Below, in pieces: positions 1 through 9,280 of a stretch of DNA of 37,096 bases. The stretch covers positions 1 through 37,096 of the forward strand of contig BJFZ01000010.1 in the NCBI GenBank assembly GCA_014190175.1. Direction: 5' to 3'. The position numbers and the translations under genes are program-made. Origin of the DNA: Actinomycetes bacterium. Lineage in GTDB: Bacteria > Actinomycetota > Actinomycetes > Nanopelagicales > Nanopelagicaceae. Every line of letters starts with the position of its first letter. Within the stretch, counting starts at the first letter, position 1. Below the pieces are notes generated by a model. It ran no database searches. It worked only from the letters and a program-made list of their open reading frames with translations, and had not been told where the DNA came from.

Positions 1-155
1 ATTCGCCAGCCCTCCTAGCAAATTTCATAGCTTTTGCTGTTTCGTTTTATTTGCGTGAGGCTGATCGAATTTTACTTGCTAATCTTTTAGCACTAATTAG
101 TGCCGCAGCCGTGGTTTCAATAATTCTTCTTTCTCGTCCAACAAGTAAAGAATAG
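1..155 (+). CDS. C-terminal end of a membrane protein (partial)
   Basis: This open frame enters from the left edge (first full codon at base 3) and stops at TAG 153-155. About 50 residues are visible. They are strongly hydrophobic with one charged turn (LREADR), reading as two short membrane segments followed by a polar tail ending RPTSKE. It looks like the last helices of a polytopic membrane protein. Too little is present to assign a family. It runs in the same direction as prfB, 87 bp upstream of it. Confidence 0.6.
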   Translation, partial: SPALLANFIAFAVSFYLREADRILLANLLALISAAAVVSIILLSRPTSKE

Positions 156-213
156 GAAAGCAGATAATTGTTTGTCGAGGTTTTATGCTCTCTTCACAAT
201 TACCTGCTCTCCT

Positions 214-231
214 AGTGGTTAGTCAACCACT
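214..231. promoter_or_regulatory. Inverted repeat just upstream of the prfB -10
   Basis: Perfect 7-bp arms AGTGGTT / AACCACT are separated by AGTC. The right arm abuts the putative prfB -10 hexamer at 231-236, so the palindrome fills the -10/-35 spacer. It could be an operator. If transcription starts at the ATG it would not be in the mRNA. Confidence 0.35.
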
Positions 232-236
232 ATCCT
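231..236 (+). promoter_or_regulatory. -10 TATCCT for leaderless prfB
   Basis: TATCCT lies 6 nt before the prfB ATG at 243, and no Shine-Dalgarno is present. This places the expected transcription start at or next to the A of ATG. Confidence 0.5.
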
Positions 237-242
237 TAACCT

Positions 243-1343
243 ATGTCTGATCGTGAATTCCCCTTGGAGATTGAGCAGTTAGCTCAATCCCTTTCGTCGA
301 TCCGCAAAGTATTGGATTTTGATGCGATGGAAAGAGAGATAGCCACTCTGCAAGAAGAGGCTGGGGATCCAAATCTTTGGAACGATCAAGAGAATGCTGC
401 GCGAGTAACCAGTAAATTGGCGCGGTTACAAAATGAAATCGAGCGAATTGAAAAGTTAGTTAGTCGAGTTGATGATGTTCGAGTTTTGGTTGAATTAGCT
501 GAGGGTGAAAATGACGCTGATACATTAGCTGAAGCCGTAAATGAATTAGATCTATTAAAACGCGCAGTTGCCGAATTAGAAATCCGAACCTTATTAAATG
601 GCGAGTATGACTCTCGTGATGCGCTACTGACAATCAGATCTGAAGCAGGTGGAGTTGATGCAGCTGATTGGGCGCAGATGTTGTTGCGTATGTATACAAG
701 ATGGGCAGAAAGACATGGACATAAATTTGAAATCTTAGATCTTTCACATGCCGAAGAAGCCGGAATTAAATCTGCAATTGCGCGAGTAAGTGCGCCATAC
801 GCTTATGGAACACTTTCAGTAGAGCAAGGTACTCATCGTTTAGTTCGTATCTCCCCATTTGATAGTCAAGCACGTCGCCACACTTCATTTGCTGGAGTCG
901 AAGTGGTGCCAGTTGTTGATCAAAGTGACCACATTGAAATTGATGAAAAAGATTTACGGGTTGATGTATTTCGTTCTAGTGGTCCCGGCGGCCAAGGTGT
1001 TAACACAACAGATTCGGCAGTACGCATCACTCACCTGCCAACAAATATTGTCGTCTCATGTCAAAATGAAAGATCACAGATTCAAAACCGCGCAACAGCG
1101 ATGGCAGTTTTGCAATCAAAATTATTGGATTTACGCCGAGTTGAAGAACGTGCGCGAATCGATGCGCTAAAAGGTGACACAACTGGCTCATGGGGCAATC
1201 AGATGCGCACATATGTATTACAGCCGTATCAATTAGTGAAAGATTTGCGAACCGATTTTGAAACTGGAAATACTGGCGCAGTTCTCGATGGTGAAATTGA
1301 CGGATTCATCGAAGCTGGCGTTCGCTGGAGAAGATCCAACTAG
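243..1343 (+). CDS. prfB: Peptide chain release factor 2 (RF2)
   Basis: RF2 recognises UAA and UGA in the ribosomal A site and triggers hydrolysis of peptidyl-tRNA. The 366-residue protein has the N-terminal coiled-coil domain, the RF2-specific SPF tripeptide at residues 204-206, and the catalytic GGQ at 249-251. The frame is open from ATG to TAG, so the programmed +1 frameshift that controls RF2 in Escherichia coli is absent. The ATG has no Shine-Dalgarno but sits 6 nt after TATCCT, suggesting a leaderless start. The gene lies upstream of ftsEX, a common actinobacterial arrangement. RF1 is encoded at the far end of the same window. Confidence 0.97.
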   Translation: MSDREFPLEIEQLAQSLSSIRKVLDFDAMEREIATLQEEAGDPNLWNDQENAARVTSKLARLQNEIERIEKLVSRVDDVRVLVELAEGENDADTLAEAVNELDLLKRAVAELEIRTLLNGEYDSRDALLTIRSEAGGVDAADWAQMLLRMYTRWAERHGHKFEILDLSHAEEAGIKSAIARVSAPYAYGTLSVEQGTHRLVRISPFDSQARRHTSFAGVEVVPVVDQSDHIEIDEKDLRVDVFRSSGPGGQGVNTTDSAVRITHLPTNIVVSCQNERSQIQNRATAMAVLQSKLLDLRRVEERARIDALKGDTTGSWGNQMRTYVLQPYQLVKDLRTDFETGNTGAVLDGEIDGFIEAGVRWRRSN

Positions 1344-1548
1344 GGTTAATTCACAACAGGTAAATTTTATGGAGACTTACACAAGATTATGGGGTGTCCA
1401 ATCCAGTGGCGAGCAACATCCAGTTGATTAAAAATTAGAGGTATTCACGCTCTAAATAATGCGGATTGTCAGGAAATTCACTGGGTAAATCGAGCGTAAA
1501 TCAGCGGTATTGCGGGATCGCTCCCTAGAATCAAGGAGTGAGGTGCGC

Positions 1549-2238
1549 ATGATCCGCTTTGAAGGCGTCAGCAAGATCTACCCCAACCAGGAGCGACCTG
1601 CTCTTGATGGGGTTAATGTGGATGTCGCAAAAGGGGAGTTTGTCTTTCTCGTAGGCCTATCGGGTAGCGGTAAATCCACATTTTTGCGCTTAGTACTTCG
1701 GGAAGAACTTCCAACAACCGGAAAGATCTATGTCGCTGGAAAAGATTTAAGCCAACTCTCGGCCTGGAAATTACCTGAGTTACGCCGCCAAGTCGGCACC
1801 GTCTTTCAAGATTTTCGATTGCTACCTAATAAAACCGTAAGTGAAAATATCTCCTTCACTTTGCATGTCCTTGGATATTCAAAGAAAGAGATCGGCCGTG
1901 AAGTTCCAGAAGTTTTAGATTTAGTTGGATTAGATGGCTATGGAGATCGTCGACCAAGTCAATTATCTGGTGGCGAACAACAAAGAGTTGCAATTGCTCG
2001 AGCATTTGTTAGCCATCCAGCAATTTTGATTGCAGATGAGCCAACTGGAAACTTAGATCCGGCAACAAGTGTTGGAATTATGAAATTGCTAGATCGAATT
2101 AACAGAACAGGCACAACAGTAGTTATGGCTACTCATGACAGTGGAATTGTTGATCAGATGCGCAAACGGGTAATCGAATTAGATATTGGACATGTGGTTC
2201 GAGATCAAGTTCGCGGTGTCTACGGATATAGCGGTTAG
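1549..2238 (+). CDS. ftsE: Cell-division ABC transporter ATPase FtsE
   Basis: FtsE is the cytoplasmic ATPase of the FtsEX complex, which couples ATP hydrolysis to activation of peptidoglycan hydrolases at the septum. The 229-residue protein shows Walker [10 protein letters not shown] with K42, the ABC signature LSGGEQQR, Walker B ILIADEP and the family's PTGNLD, followed by the switch histidine in MATHDS. The frame stays open upstream to a TTG at 1510, but ATG 1549 gives [12 protein letters not shown], the usual FtsE N-terminus, and follows AAGGAG at 1533-1538. The stop is 8 nt before ftsX, so the two are co-transcribed. The 205 bp between prfB and this gene holds no recognisable gene. Confidence 0.97.
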   Translation: MIRFEGVSKIYPNQERPALDGVNVDVAKGEFVFLVGLSGSGKSTFLRLVLREELPTTGKIYVAGKDLSQLSAWKLPELRRQVGTVFQDFRLLPNKTVSENISFTLHVLGYSKKEIGREVPEVLDLVGLDGYGDRRPSQLSGGEQQRVAIARAFVSHPAILIADEPTGNLDPATSVGIMKLLDRINRTGTTVVMATHDSGIVDQMRKRVIELDIGHVVRDQVRGVYGYSG

Positions 2239-2246
2239 GGGATCAA

Positions 2247-3149
2247 ATGCGCGCCGGTTTTGTTTTCTCTGAAGTAGGAATTGGCCTACGTCGAAATTTA
2301 ACGATGACTTTTGCGGTAATTGTTACAGTAGCAATCTCACTCTCAATGCTTGGTGTTGGCCTTTTAACTAATTCACAAGTCGGAGTGATGAAAGATTATT
2401 GGTACGACAAGATTGAAGTTTCGGTTTACCTGTGCAGCGATCTCTCGGTTTCCCCATCATGTTCTGGTGGACCGATTACTGCAACTCAACGCGAAGAGAT
2501 TCGTACTGATTTAGGAACACTTCCAGTTGTTGCCCAAGTTTATTACGAGTCGAAGGCTGAGGCATTTACCCGTTTCCAAGAAAGATTTAAGGATTCAGCC
2601 ATTGCGCAAAATGTTACGGCAGAACAGTTACCAGAATCTTTTAGAATCAAGTTGAAAGATCCAACTCAATTTTCTGTAGTGCAAAGTGCATTTGCGGGCC
2701 GTCCAGGTGTTGATGTTGTTCAAGATCAACGAGCTATTTTAGAAAAGTTCTTCCGCTTGCTCAATGTTTTACGAAATGGAGCTTTGCTGATTGGTTTAGC
2801 AAGTGTTTTAACTGCTGCGCTACTTATTTCTAACACCATCAGAATCGCCGCTTTTAATCGTCGACGTGAAACTGGGGTAATGAAATTAGTTGGTGCATCT
2901 TCATTTTCAATCCAATTGCCATTTTTGCTTGAAGGAATCTTTTCAAGTTTTATTGGATGGGGATTTGCAACTGGTTTACTCTCAACTTTCAAGTACTTAA
3001 TTGATACAAAAGTGGCTCCATTGCTGACCTTCACTAAATTCTTTGGCTGGGACGCGGTTTGGGTAGCTTCCGGATATCTGCTTTTGACCGGAGTGTTAGT
3101 CGCAACAGTGGCCTCTTTTGTCACATTACGCAGATTTGTGAAGGTATAA
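2247..3149 (+). CDS. ftsX: Cell-division protein FtsX
   Basis: FtsX is the membrane partner of FtsE, and its extracytoplasmic loop recruits and activates cell-wall hydrolases. The 300-residue protein has one membrane segment near residues 20-42, a large outer domain (about 43-170) and three C-terminal segments (about 172-194, 228-250 and 268-290), the expected FtsX topology. The loop contains two cysteines near its start (YLCSD, PSCSGG), which could form a disulfide. It begins 8 nt after ftsE behind a G-rich ribosome site. No NlpC/P60 or M23 hydrolase partner follows. The next gene is an S41 protease. Confidence 0.96.
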   Translation: MRAGFVFSEVGIGLRRNLTMTFAVIVTVAISLSMLGVGLLTNSQVGVMKDYWYDKIEVSVYLCSDLSVSPSCSGGPITATQREEIRTDLGTLPVVAQVYYESKAEAFTRFQERFKDSAIAQNVTAEQLPESFRIKLKDPTQFSVVQSAFAGRPGVDVVQDQRAILEKFFRLLNVLRNGALLIGLASVLTAALLISNTIRIAAFNRRRETGVMKLVGASSFSIQLPFLLEGIFSSFIGWGFATGLLSTFKYLIDTKVAPLLTFTKFFGWDAVWVASGYLLLTGVLVATVASFVTLRRFVKV

Positions 3150-3171
3150 ACCGCCCAATCTGCTCTTCGCT

Positions 3172-3177
3172 TAGGAT
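3172..3177 (+). promoter_or_regulatory. -10 TAGGAT for the leaderless S41 protease gene
   Basis: TAGGAT is separated by 6 nt from ATG 3184, and no Shine-Dalgarno is visible. This suggests the protease has its own promoter in addition to any read-through from ftsX. Confidence 0.5.
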
Positions 3178-3183
3178 TAGCAC

Positions 3184-4338
3184 ATGAAACGCCGGCGTAT
3201 TCAAATATCGGCACTGATCATACTTATCTCAGTGCTCTCTTTTGTGCTGGGCGAAAGTTTCAATAAATCTAAAAATTCAGTAGATCAAGCACTCAATAGA
3301 ATCGCTTCCACCGGAGCGCTAGATAAATCAGCGCTAGAGCGAGCCGCAATCGAAGGAATGTTACGGGCTACTGGTGACCGTTGGTCCACTTATTACGACT
3401 CAAATCAAACCAGCGAAGAGAGTCAAAATTTAGCTGGTCGTTACAGCGGTGTTGGAATTTGGTTACGTGCTGGGCTCGGCGGAGGATCTGAAATCTCATC
3501 CTTGAAAAAAGTTTCAGTTGCAAAGAGGTCTGGATTGAAAGTTGGGGATGTAATTATTTTGGTTGATGGGGTGGACTTCTCCAGTGCTTCAGTAAATGAA
3601 GTTGCTGCAGCGCTACGCGGTAAAGCTGGTGCTGTTTTAAAACTTTCAGTTTTACGTAAAGGTGTTGAGAAAAAATATGAACTTGTTCGAGAAGAGTTTC
3701 AATCTAATGATGTTTCCTCAGATCAAGTCAAGAAAAATATCCTCTATTTAAGAATCGAAGCATTTAGCGAAAACGTAGTTGAAGATGTTAAGTCGGAATT
3801 GGGACAGGGCAATTATCAAAGAGGTTTAATTCTGGATTTACGGGACAATCCCGGTGGAATCTTGAGCGTGGCTACTGATTTTGCGGCACTTTTTCTTTCA
3901 AAGGGTGCAATAGTTTCTTATGACCTTGCCAATAGAGATCGCAAGACCATTCAAGTCAAAGCACCAGCCAGTATTAATGTTCCGGTGGCAATTTTGATAA
4001 ATGAAAATACGGCGAGTTCTGCCGAAGTGGTCGCAGGCGCTTTGCAGGACCGCAACCGCGCAGTGCTAGTAGGCAGTAAGACATTTGGAAAAGGCTCAGT
4101 CCAGGAATCTTTGAAACTTGCTAATGGATCAAGTATTGAAATTACGGTTGGGCGCTTACGCACACCTTCAGGGAGATTTATTGAAAAGGTAGGCATAAAA
4201 CCAGATTTAAGGGCTAGCGAAGCGCAATCATTGCCAAAGGCCATTGAGTTAATTAGTGCGCTTTCAGATATTTCTAAGCCTGCAGATCAAAAGAGTTTTC
4301 CAAATTCGAATGTGCAATCAAGTGGTAATGATGGCTAA
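3184..4338 (+). CDS. S41 family C-terminal processing peptidase (CtpA-like)
   Basis: This is a membrane-anchored serine protease of the carboxyl-terminal processing family, acting outside the cytoplasmic membrane. The 384-residue protein has an N-terminal signal anchor (about 8-24), a helical segment, a PDZ domain (about 90-160) that would bind substrate C-termini, and the S41 catalytic core. The nucleophile is S278 in NTASSAE and the general base is K303 in FGKGSVQ. Their 25-residue spacing matches the family's Ser/Lys dyad. The final 30 residues are polar and probably disordered. It overlaps smpB by 8 nt, so the two are translationally linked. Its substrate is unknown. The place next to ftsEX hints at envelope or divisome protein processing. 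Confidence 0.93.
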   Translation: MKRRRIQISALIILISVLSFVLGESFNKSKNSVDQALNRIASTGALDKSALERAAIEGMLRATGDRWSTYYDSNQTSEESQNLAGRYSGVGIWLRAGLGGGSEISSLKKVSVAKRSGLKVGDVIILVDGVDFSSASVNEVAAALRGKAGAVLKLSVLRKGVEKKYELVREEFQSNDVSSDQVKKNILYLRIEAFSENVVEDVKSELGQGNYQRGLILDLRDNPGGILSVATDFAALFLSKGAIVSYDLANRDRKTIQVKAPASINVPVAILINENTASSAEVVAGALQDRNRAVLVGSKTFGKGSVQESLKLANGSSIEITVGRLRTPSGRFIEKVGIKPDLRASEAQSLPKAIELISALSDISKPADQKSFPNSNVQSSGNDG

Positions 4339-4804
4339 AGAGAGTGGGCGTAAATTAATCGCCCAAAACAAAAAAGCACGTCATGATTATTCAATTGAAG
4401 ATGTATATGAATGTGGCGTGGTGTTAACGGGGACTGAAGTTAAGTCGCTCCGTGCTGGGCGCGCATCTTTAGTAGATGGATATGCAACTTTTACCGAAGA
4501 TGAATTATTTTTGCAAGGTGTACACATCCCTGAATACTTTGAAGGATCTTGGAATAATCACACACCGCGTCGCGAGCGCAAACTCCTTCTACATAAACGT
4601 GAGTTAAGTAAGTTACATGCAATTGTTAAAGAGGGCGGACTTACTTTAGTTCCACTTTCACTTTATTTTAAAGATGGTAAAGCGAAAGTCGAATTGGCTC
4701 TGGCTCGTGGAAAGAAATCACATGACAAGCGACAGGCTTTGAAAGAACGAGAAGCTGGTCGTGAAATTGCTAGATCGATGGGGACTAATCGAAGCGGTGA
4801 TTAA
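4331..4804 (+). CDS. smpB: SsrA-binding protein SmpB
   Basis: SmpB binds the tRNA-like part of tmRNA and delivers it to stalled ribosomes for trans-translation. The 157-residue protein begins [20 protein letters not shown] and contains the family signatures [13 protein letters not shown], the RKLLLHK region and GKKSHDKR. The C-terminal basic tail, which occupies the empty mRNA channel, is present. The open frame extends upstream to 4256, but those residues lie inside the protease gene and do not match SmpB. ATG 4331 is used here, and ATG 4328 is the only near alternative. Its RNA partner ssrA lies 2.2 kb downstream on the same strand. Confidence 0.97.
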   Translation: MAKESGRKLIAQNKKARHDYSIEDVYECGVVLTGTEVKSLRAGRASLVDGYATFTEDELFLQGVHIPEYFEGSWNNHTPRRERKLLLHKRELSKLHAIVKEGGLTLVPLSLYFKDGKAKVELALARGKKSHDKRQALKEREAGREIARSMGTNRSGD

Positions 4805-4886
4805 ACACTCGCTACTCCCAAACACTCACTGCTCCCAAACACTCACTGCTCCCAAACACTCACTGCTCCCAAACACTCACTGCTCC
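4803..4886. repeat. Five 17-bp tandem repeats at the smpB stop
   Basis: The unit AAACACTCACTGCTCCC occurs at 4803, 4820, 4837, 4854 and 4871. The first copy has two changes and the last ends one base short of perfect. The first unit starts inside the smpB TAA codon. There is no spacer between copies and no dyad symmetry, so this is a minisatellite and not a CRISPR. The rest of the gap to 5021 is AT-rich with no gene. Confidence 0.9.
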
Positions 4887-5003
4887 AAAAAATTTATTGC
4901 TAAGTTAGTTCTCAGTTTTACGCTCAAATAGGAACTCAGTTAGTGGCAAAATGGGTGCTAAGTAGGGACAAAGCAGCGGCCAAGTAGAAGTTATTTCCCA
5001 TAG

Positions 5004-6467
<1,464 letters not shown>

Positions 6468-6483
6468 GTCAGTACCGGCCTGA

Positions 6484-6526
6484 GCGGAGGTTAAGCGTCC
6501 CTGGGATCACTGTCAGTGCCTCCCGC
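6484..6526 (+). other. Imperfect hairpin between guaB1 and the small membrane gene
   Basis: GCGGAGG (6484-6490) pairs with CCTCCCGC (6519-6526) with one bulged C. The enclosed segment contains two smaller dyads, TCC-CTG-GGA and CACT-GTC-AGTG. There is no U-tract, so it is not a standard terminator. It may be a structured leader for the downstream small gene, or chance. Confidence 0.3.
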
Positions 6527-6552
6527 AAAGATCAGTTACTAAGGGGGTCAAC

Positions 6553-6807
6553 ATGATCTGGTTTTTAACTATTCTGATTTTAGTAAATCTGTTGTGGCCG
6601 ATAGCTTTAATGGTTTTTGTATTTGTCCTTTGCTACCGATTGCTGAAATTCGTAATTAGCCGACTCTGGCAATATTTCTCAAATCGGATAATGCTAGAAA
6701 ATGAGTTAAAGCAAATTCTTGGCGATGGCTATAAAGTCAGTTACCGGAATAAGCCAAAAATGCACTTTTTTAAGCGTGGCAGATCTGCAAAAGGCGCCAT
6801 TTCTTAA
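6553..6807 (+). CDS. Small membrane protein of unknown function
   Basis: This 84-residue protein starts at ATG 6553 behind a strong ribosome site (AAGGGGG, 5 nt before the ATG), which makes a real gene likely. Residues 2-35 are almost entirely hydrophobic and form one long or two short membrane segments. The remainder is basic and soluble, with a central ELKQILGDGYKVSY stretch and the end KMHFFKRGRSAKGAIS. The charge distribution puts the C-terminus in the cytoplasm. I do not recognise the family. It lies between guaB1 and ssrA on the same strand. Confidence 0.7.
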   Translation: MIWFLTILILVNLLWPIALMVFVFVLCYRLLKFVISRLWQYFSNRIMLENELKQILGDGYKVSYRNKPKMHFFKRGRSAKGAIS

Positions 6808-6837
6808 AGGTGAAATAAGCCGGTAGAATTAGCGGTT

Positions 6838-6880
6838 CCACTTAAGCAGTTGCCTACTTTCTAAAGTTGGGCATAAGTGG
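6838..6880 (+). other. Long interrupted hairpin upstream of ssrA
   Basis: Three nested paired segments are visible: CCACTTA/TAAGTGG (6838-6844 with 6874-6880), TGCC/GGCA, and ACTT/AAGT closing on TCTA. The left strand carries an extra six bases. No U-run follows, so intrinsic termination would be poor. It could end the small-membrane-gene transcript with Rho, or form part of a pre-tmRNA 5' leader. Confidence 0.4.
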
Positions 6881-6964
6881 AGAAGTAAATAAGAAAGCTA
6901 ATCGAAAAACTAAATAGTGCCGCAGTAAAGTAGTAGTAATAATGTAGTAAAGCTTCACACCCAT

Positions 6965-7335
6965 GGGGGTGAACGGTCTCGACTTTGTAACTTGAGGCAG
7001 ATGAAGCGGGCAGAGGAAGCCGGAATGATCTCTTTAACCATAACCGTGCAAACACTTAAGCGCCAGTAAAACTGCCGCTGATTACGCCCTCGCTGCATAA
7101 GCGAGCCTCGTAATCCGTTAGCCCAGGATCGCTCTCGGCCTGGTGTCTAGCGCCGAAAGAGGGCTGACTCGAATAAGGGGTTACGAACTTATTCGCGAAA
7201 CACTTTTCGTAACTGAGTCCGTCGGCTACTTGTGCGTGAGAGAGCCGGGTCTGAGAAAACGTTAATCGCACTACGCCCGTAGAAGAGCTGTTTTACTTAC
7301 GAAGGACCCGGGTTCGATTCCCGGCACCTCCACCA
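6965..7335 (+). ncRNA. ssrA: tmRNA (SsrA)
   Basis: tmRNA rescues stalled ribosomes, acting first as a tRNA-Ala mimic and then as a template for a degradation tag. The ends form the tRNA-like domain: 5' GGGGGUG (6965-6971) pairs with CACCUCC (7325-7331), followed by an encoded ACCA (7332-7335). The T-arm GGGUUCGAUUCCC precedes it. The reading frame starts with GCC at 7062 and ends with TAA at 7098-7100, encoding ASKTAADYALAA, with the usual ALAA end recognised by ClpXP-type proteases. GC-rich dyads after the tag fit the pseudoknots. The mature 5' end would be made by RNase P. The 371-nt length is normal for a one-piece tmRNA. Partner smpB is at 4331-4804. Confidence 0.97.
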
Positions 7336-7379
7336 GTTTTACCTTTTATACGCAAACGTCGTTGCGAAGCGCTGGACTT

Positions 7380-7463
7380 AGAGAGCAGAGCAGAGCAGAG
7401 CAGAGCAGAGCAGAGCAGAGCAGAGCAGAGCAGAGCAGAGCAGAGCAGAGCAGAGCAGAGCAG
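7380..7463. repeat. (AGAGC)16 microsatellite
   Basis: Sixteen exact copies of AGAGC run from 7382 to 7461, flanked by partial AG on both sides. The array sits 46 bp after the 3' end of tmRNA and 11 bp before a candidate -35 box of the next gene. Perfect copies imply recent or ongoing slippage. The unit length is not a multiple of three and the array is noncoding. Confidence 0.95.
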
Positions 7464-7473
7464 TATTTAATTT

Positions 7474-7502
7474 TTGACTAAAATCTAAAGTTTAATTATA
7501 GA
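7474..7502 (+). promoter_or_regulatory. Promoter TTGACT-17-TATAGA for the secreted protein gene
   Basis: TTGACT at 7474-7479 and TATAGA at 7497-7502 are 17 bp apart. A perfect 7-bp inverted repeat, TAGAAAT/ATTTCTA (7499-7516, loop TTCA), overlaps the -10. TCTAAAGTT occurs twice, at 7484-7492 and 7520-7528. The second copy contains TAAAGT (7522-7527), 7 nt before the ATG, which could be an alternative leaderless promoter. Confidence 0.5.
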
Positions 7503-7534
7503 AATTTCAATTTCTAGGTTCTAAAGTTATAACT

Positions 7535-9277
7535 ATGCGTCGCAGCGTTTCTGTGTTATCAATAACAGTTGCTCTTCTTTTGACCACTTTGAGTACTTTA
7601 TCTACAGTGGCAACGAACTTTGCACTAGCTGAAAACTTACCTGATGATTCTCCAAAAATCTTTCTTTTGCCACGACTAGATGAGCAAAGCGGTGAAAATA
7701 ATATTGCTGTAATTTTTGATGACTCACAAAGTGCGTTGGGTTATGCATCCGGCTTGGGCGATAAAGAAAATAATCAAAACCCAGATGGAACTCAATCGAG
7801 AAATACAAAAATCTATTGCAACAGTGTAAATGATCCTGCATGTGCTAAAACAAATACCTACAAAGTTTATGCAATTTTGCAGCCTTGCAAATCAGTGTCA
7901 GATATTAACTGTATTGACTCGGTTTATGCAGAAAGCCAAGGGAAGAGAATTCCTGGCAATTTTAAAGAGAACCTTCCTACGACTTCTCCAACAGATTTTT
8001 CTGGAGATGAATCAGCAGGATTACCAAGTGGAGGACCACCTTCTATTTGGCAGATTCCAGGGGTTAAAAACTCTGGAGGTTCTGATCTTTACACAGTAAT
8101 AGTTTCGACAAGAGGAGAGAGTTCAAGAGCCGCCGCAACTTCTAGTCCAATCTTCACTTTCAATGAATACACGACTGCAATTTATCCAGCAGGAATTAAA
8201 AATGGGAGCTTCTCATTAGTTACTGCTGAAGGATCAGGTAATGATGCAGTGACGGTTGGTGGTTGCGCTGCAAATAGCGAAAACGTTTGCGCTTTTCGCG
8301 AATCTTTTATCACAGATGGAACTGCTTTTGGAATTTCAATTAGATTTTCAAAAGTGCCGGCAAATTGGTTTTATGGCAGATTGAGTAAACAAAGTGTTAG
8401 CTTAACTAAAAATCCAAATGGGAAAGGCGTAATTTTAGATGTTATGGGAGAACCAGTAAAAGTGCCAATAGTTTACGGCAAGAGTACGTGGGATAAACTT
8501 CCATCAGATTTACAAAAGATTTATTCTGGATCATTCCCAAGTATCGGAAATAATTACATCGAAGCGGATAAGAATAAATGGAAAGTCACTCATATAGCCG
8601 CTAGTAGTGATTTCCCCGCATTAAAATCTTGGCTATCAATTGTCAAAGACACTGCTGTTGCGCAGACAACACAGTGGTACTTCAAAGCCTCTCCTATTGG
8701 AGTCGATCCAAAATGCAATTCAAATCAACTCCAGGTGGATGGGATAGTTACTTCCAATGCGACTGGATTTGTACCAGGACCACCACAGTTTAATTCGCAG
8801 ACTCAAGCACTTGAATATCAAGTTAGTGCGCCACATTTTACTGCTGCCGGAAATGCTTTTAAAGGCACATATGATTTGGCAATTCGAGTGGAGCAAGCTA
8901 AATGTATTTATGGTTTTAAGGGAAATTTTCCAGTCAAAGCCACAGTTTCAATTATATCCGAAAATGGAATCGAGCAGATTGCAAGTGAAAATGTTGGCGA
9001 AAAAGATGGCTGGTTGAGATTAGGAGCTTATAACTTTTCATTTTCTGCCCCCAAATTACGGGTCAAATTAATTCAAGATTCTCCATCTGAATCTGTTGTG
9101 CAAGTCGGCAAACAAAGTTCTAATGGCTCTAGTCAAAAAACTGAAATAAATAATGGAGTCAAATCAAAAAGTTACAAAATAAAGTGTATGAAAGGAAATA
9201 AAAGTTTTGTCCAGCAAGGCAAAAATCCAACATGCCCCAAGGGTTATAAATTAATTTCTAGAACAGTAATCAATTAA
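7535..9277 (+). CDS. Large secreted protein of unknown function
   Basis: The 580-residue protein begins with a clear signal peptide (RR, then a hydrophobic stretch to about residue 31, FALAEN), so it is exported. The body is Ser/Thr/Asn-rich and looks mainly beta-stranded, with scattered cysteine pairs suited to disulfides. No catalytic motif is recognised. The last 35 residues form a basic module, KIKCMKGNKSFVQQG followed by NPTCPKGYK, with two cysteines. I recall similar short C-terminal tails on secreted proteins of freshwater Actinobacteria, but could not check this. It lies between a microsatellite-bearing promoter region and a convergent HNH gene whose stop is only 3 bp away. The codons are more AT-rich than those of the core genes. 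Confidence 0.75.
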   Translation: MRRSVSVLSITVALLLTTLSTLSTVATNFALAENLPDDSPKIFLLPRLDEQSGENNIAVIFDDSQSALGYASGLGDKENNQNPDGTQSRNTKIYCNSVNDPACAKTNTYKVYAILQPCKSVSDINCIDSVYAESQGKRIPGNFKENLPTTSPTDFSGDESAGLPSGGPPSIWQIPGVKNSGGSDLYTVIVSTRGESSRAAATSSPIFTFNEYTTAIYPAGIKNGSFSLVTAEGSGNDAVTVGGCAANSENVCAFRESFITDGTAFGISIRFSKVPANWFYGRLSKQSVSLTKNPNGKGVILDVMGEPVKVPIVYGKSTWDKLPSDLQKIYSGSFPSIGNNYIEADKNKWKVTHIAASSDFPALKSWLSIVKDTAVAQTTQWYFKASPIGVDPKCNSNQLQVDGIVTSNATGFVPGPPQFNSQTQALEYQVSAPHFTAAGNAFKGTYDLAIRVEQAKCIYGFKGNFPVKATVSIISENGIEQIASENVGEKDGWLRLGAYNFSFSAPKLRVKLIQDSPSESVVQVGKQSSNGSSQKTEINNGVKSKSYKIKCMKGNKSFVQQGKNPTCPKGYKLISRTVIN

Positions 9278-9280
9278 ATC

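Noticed and set aside
243..400. Programmed frameshift in prfB
   Set aside because: The reading frame is continuous from ATG 243 through the SPF and GGQ motifs with no internal UGA.
1369..1431. 20-codon ORF between prfB and ftsE (METYTRLWG...)
   Set aside because: It is short, lacks a ribosome site or correctly spaced -10, and resembles no family. It could be a leader peptide but there is no support.
1510..1548. Longer FtsE start at TTG 1510
   Set aside because: The extra 13 residues are not FtsE-like, and the ribosome site AAGGAG lies inside them, pointing to ATG 1549.
4803..4886. Possible CRISPR array
   Set aside because: The 17-bp units abut directly with no spacers and no cas genes are present, so this is a simple tandem repeat.
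6468..6552. SRP (4.5S/scRNA) gene suggested by AGGTCAG and CCGG near 6470
   Set aside because: The conserved GGAAGCAGC apical loop of SRP RNA is absent and the stem does not fit.
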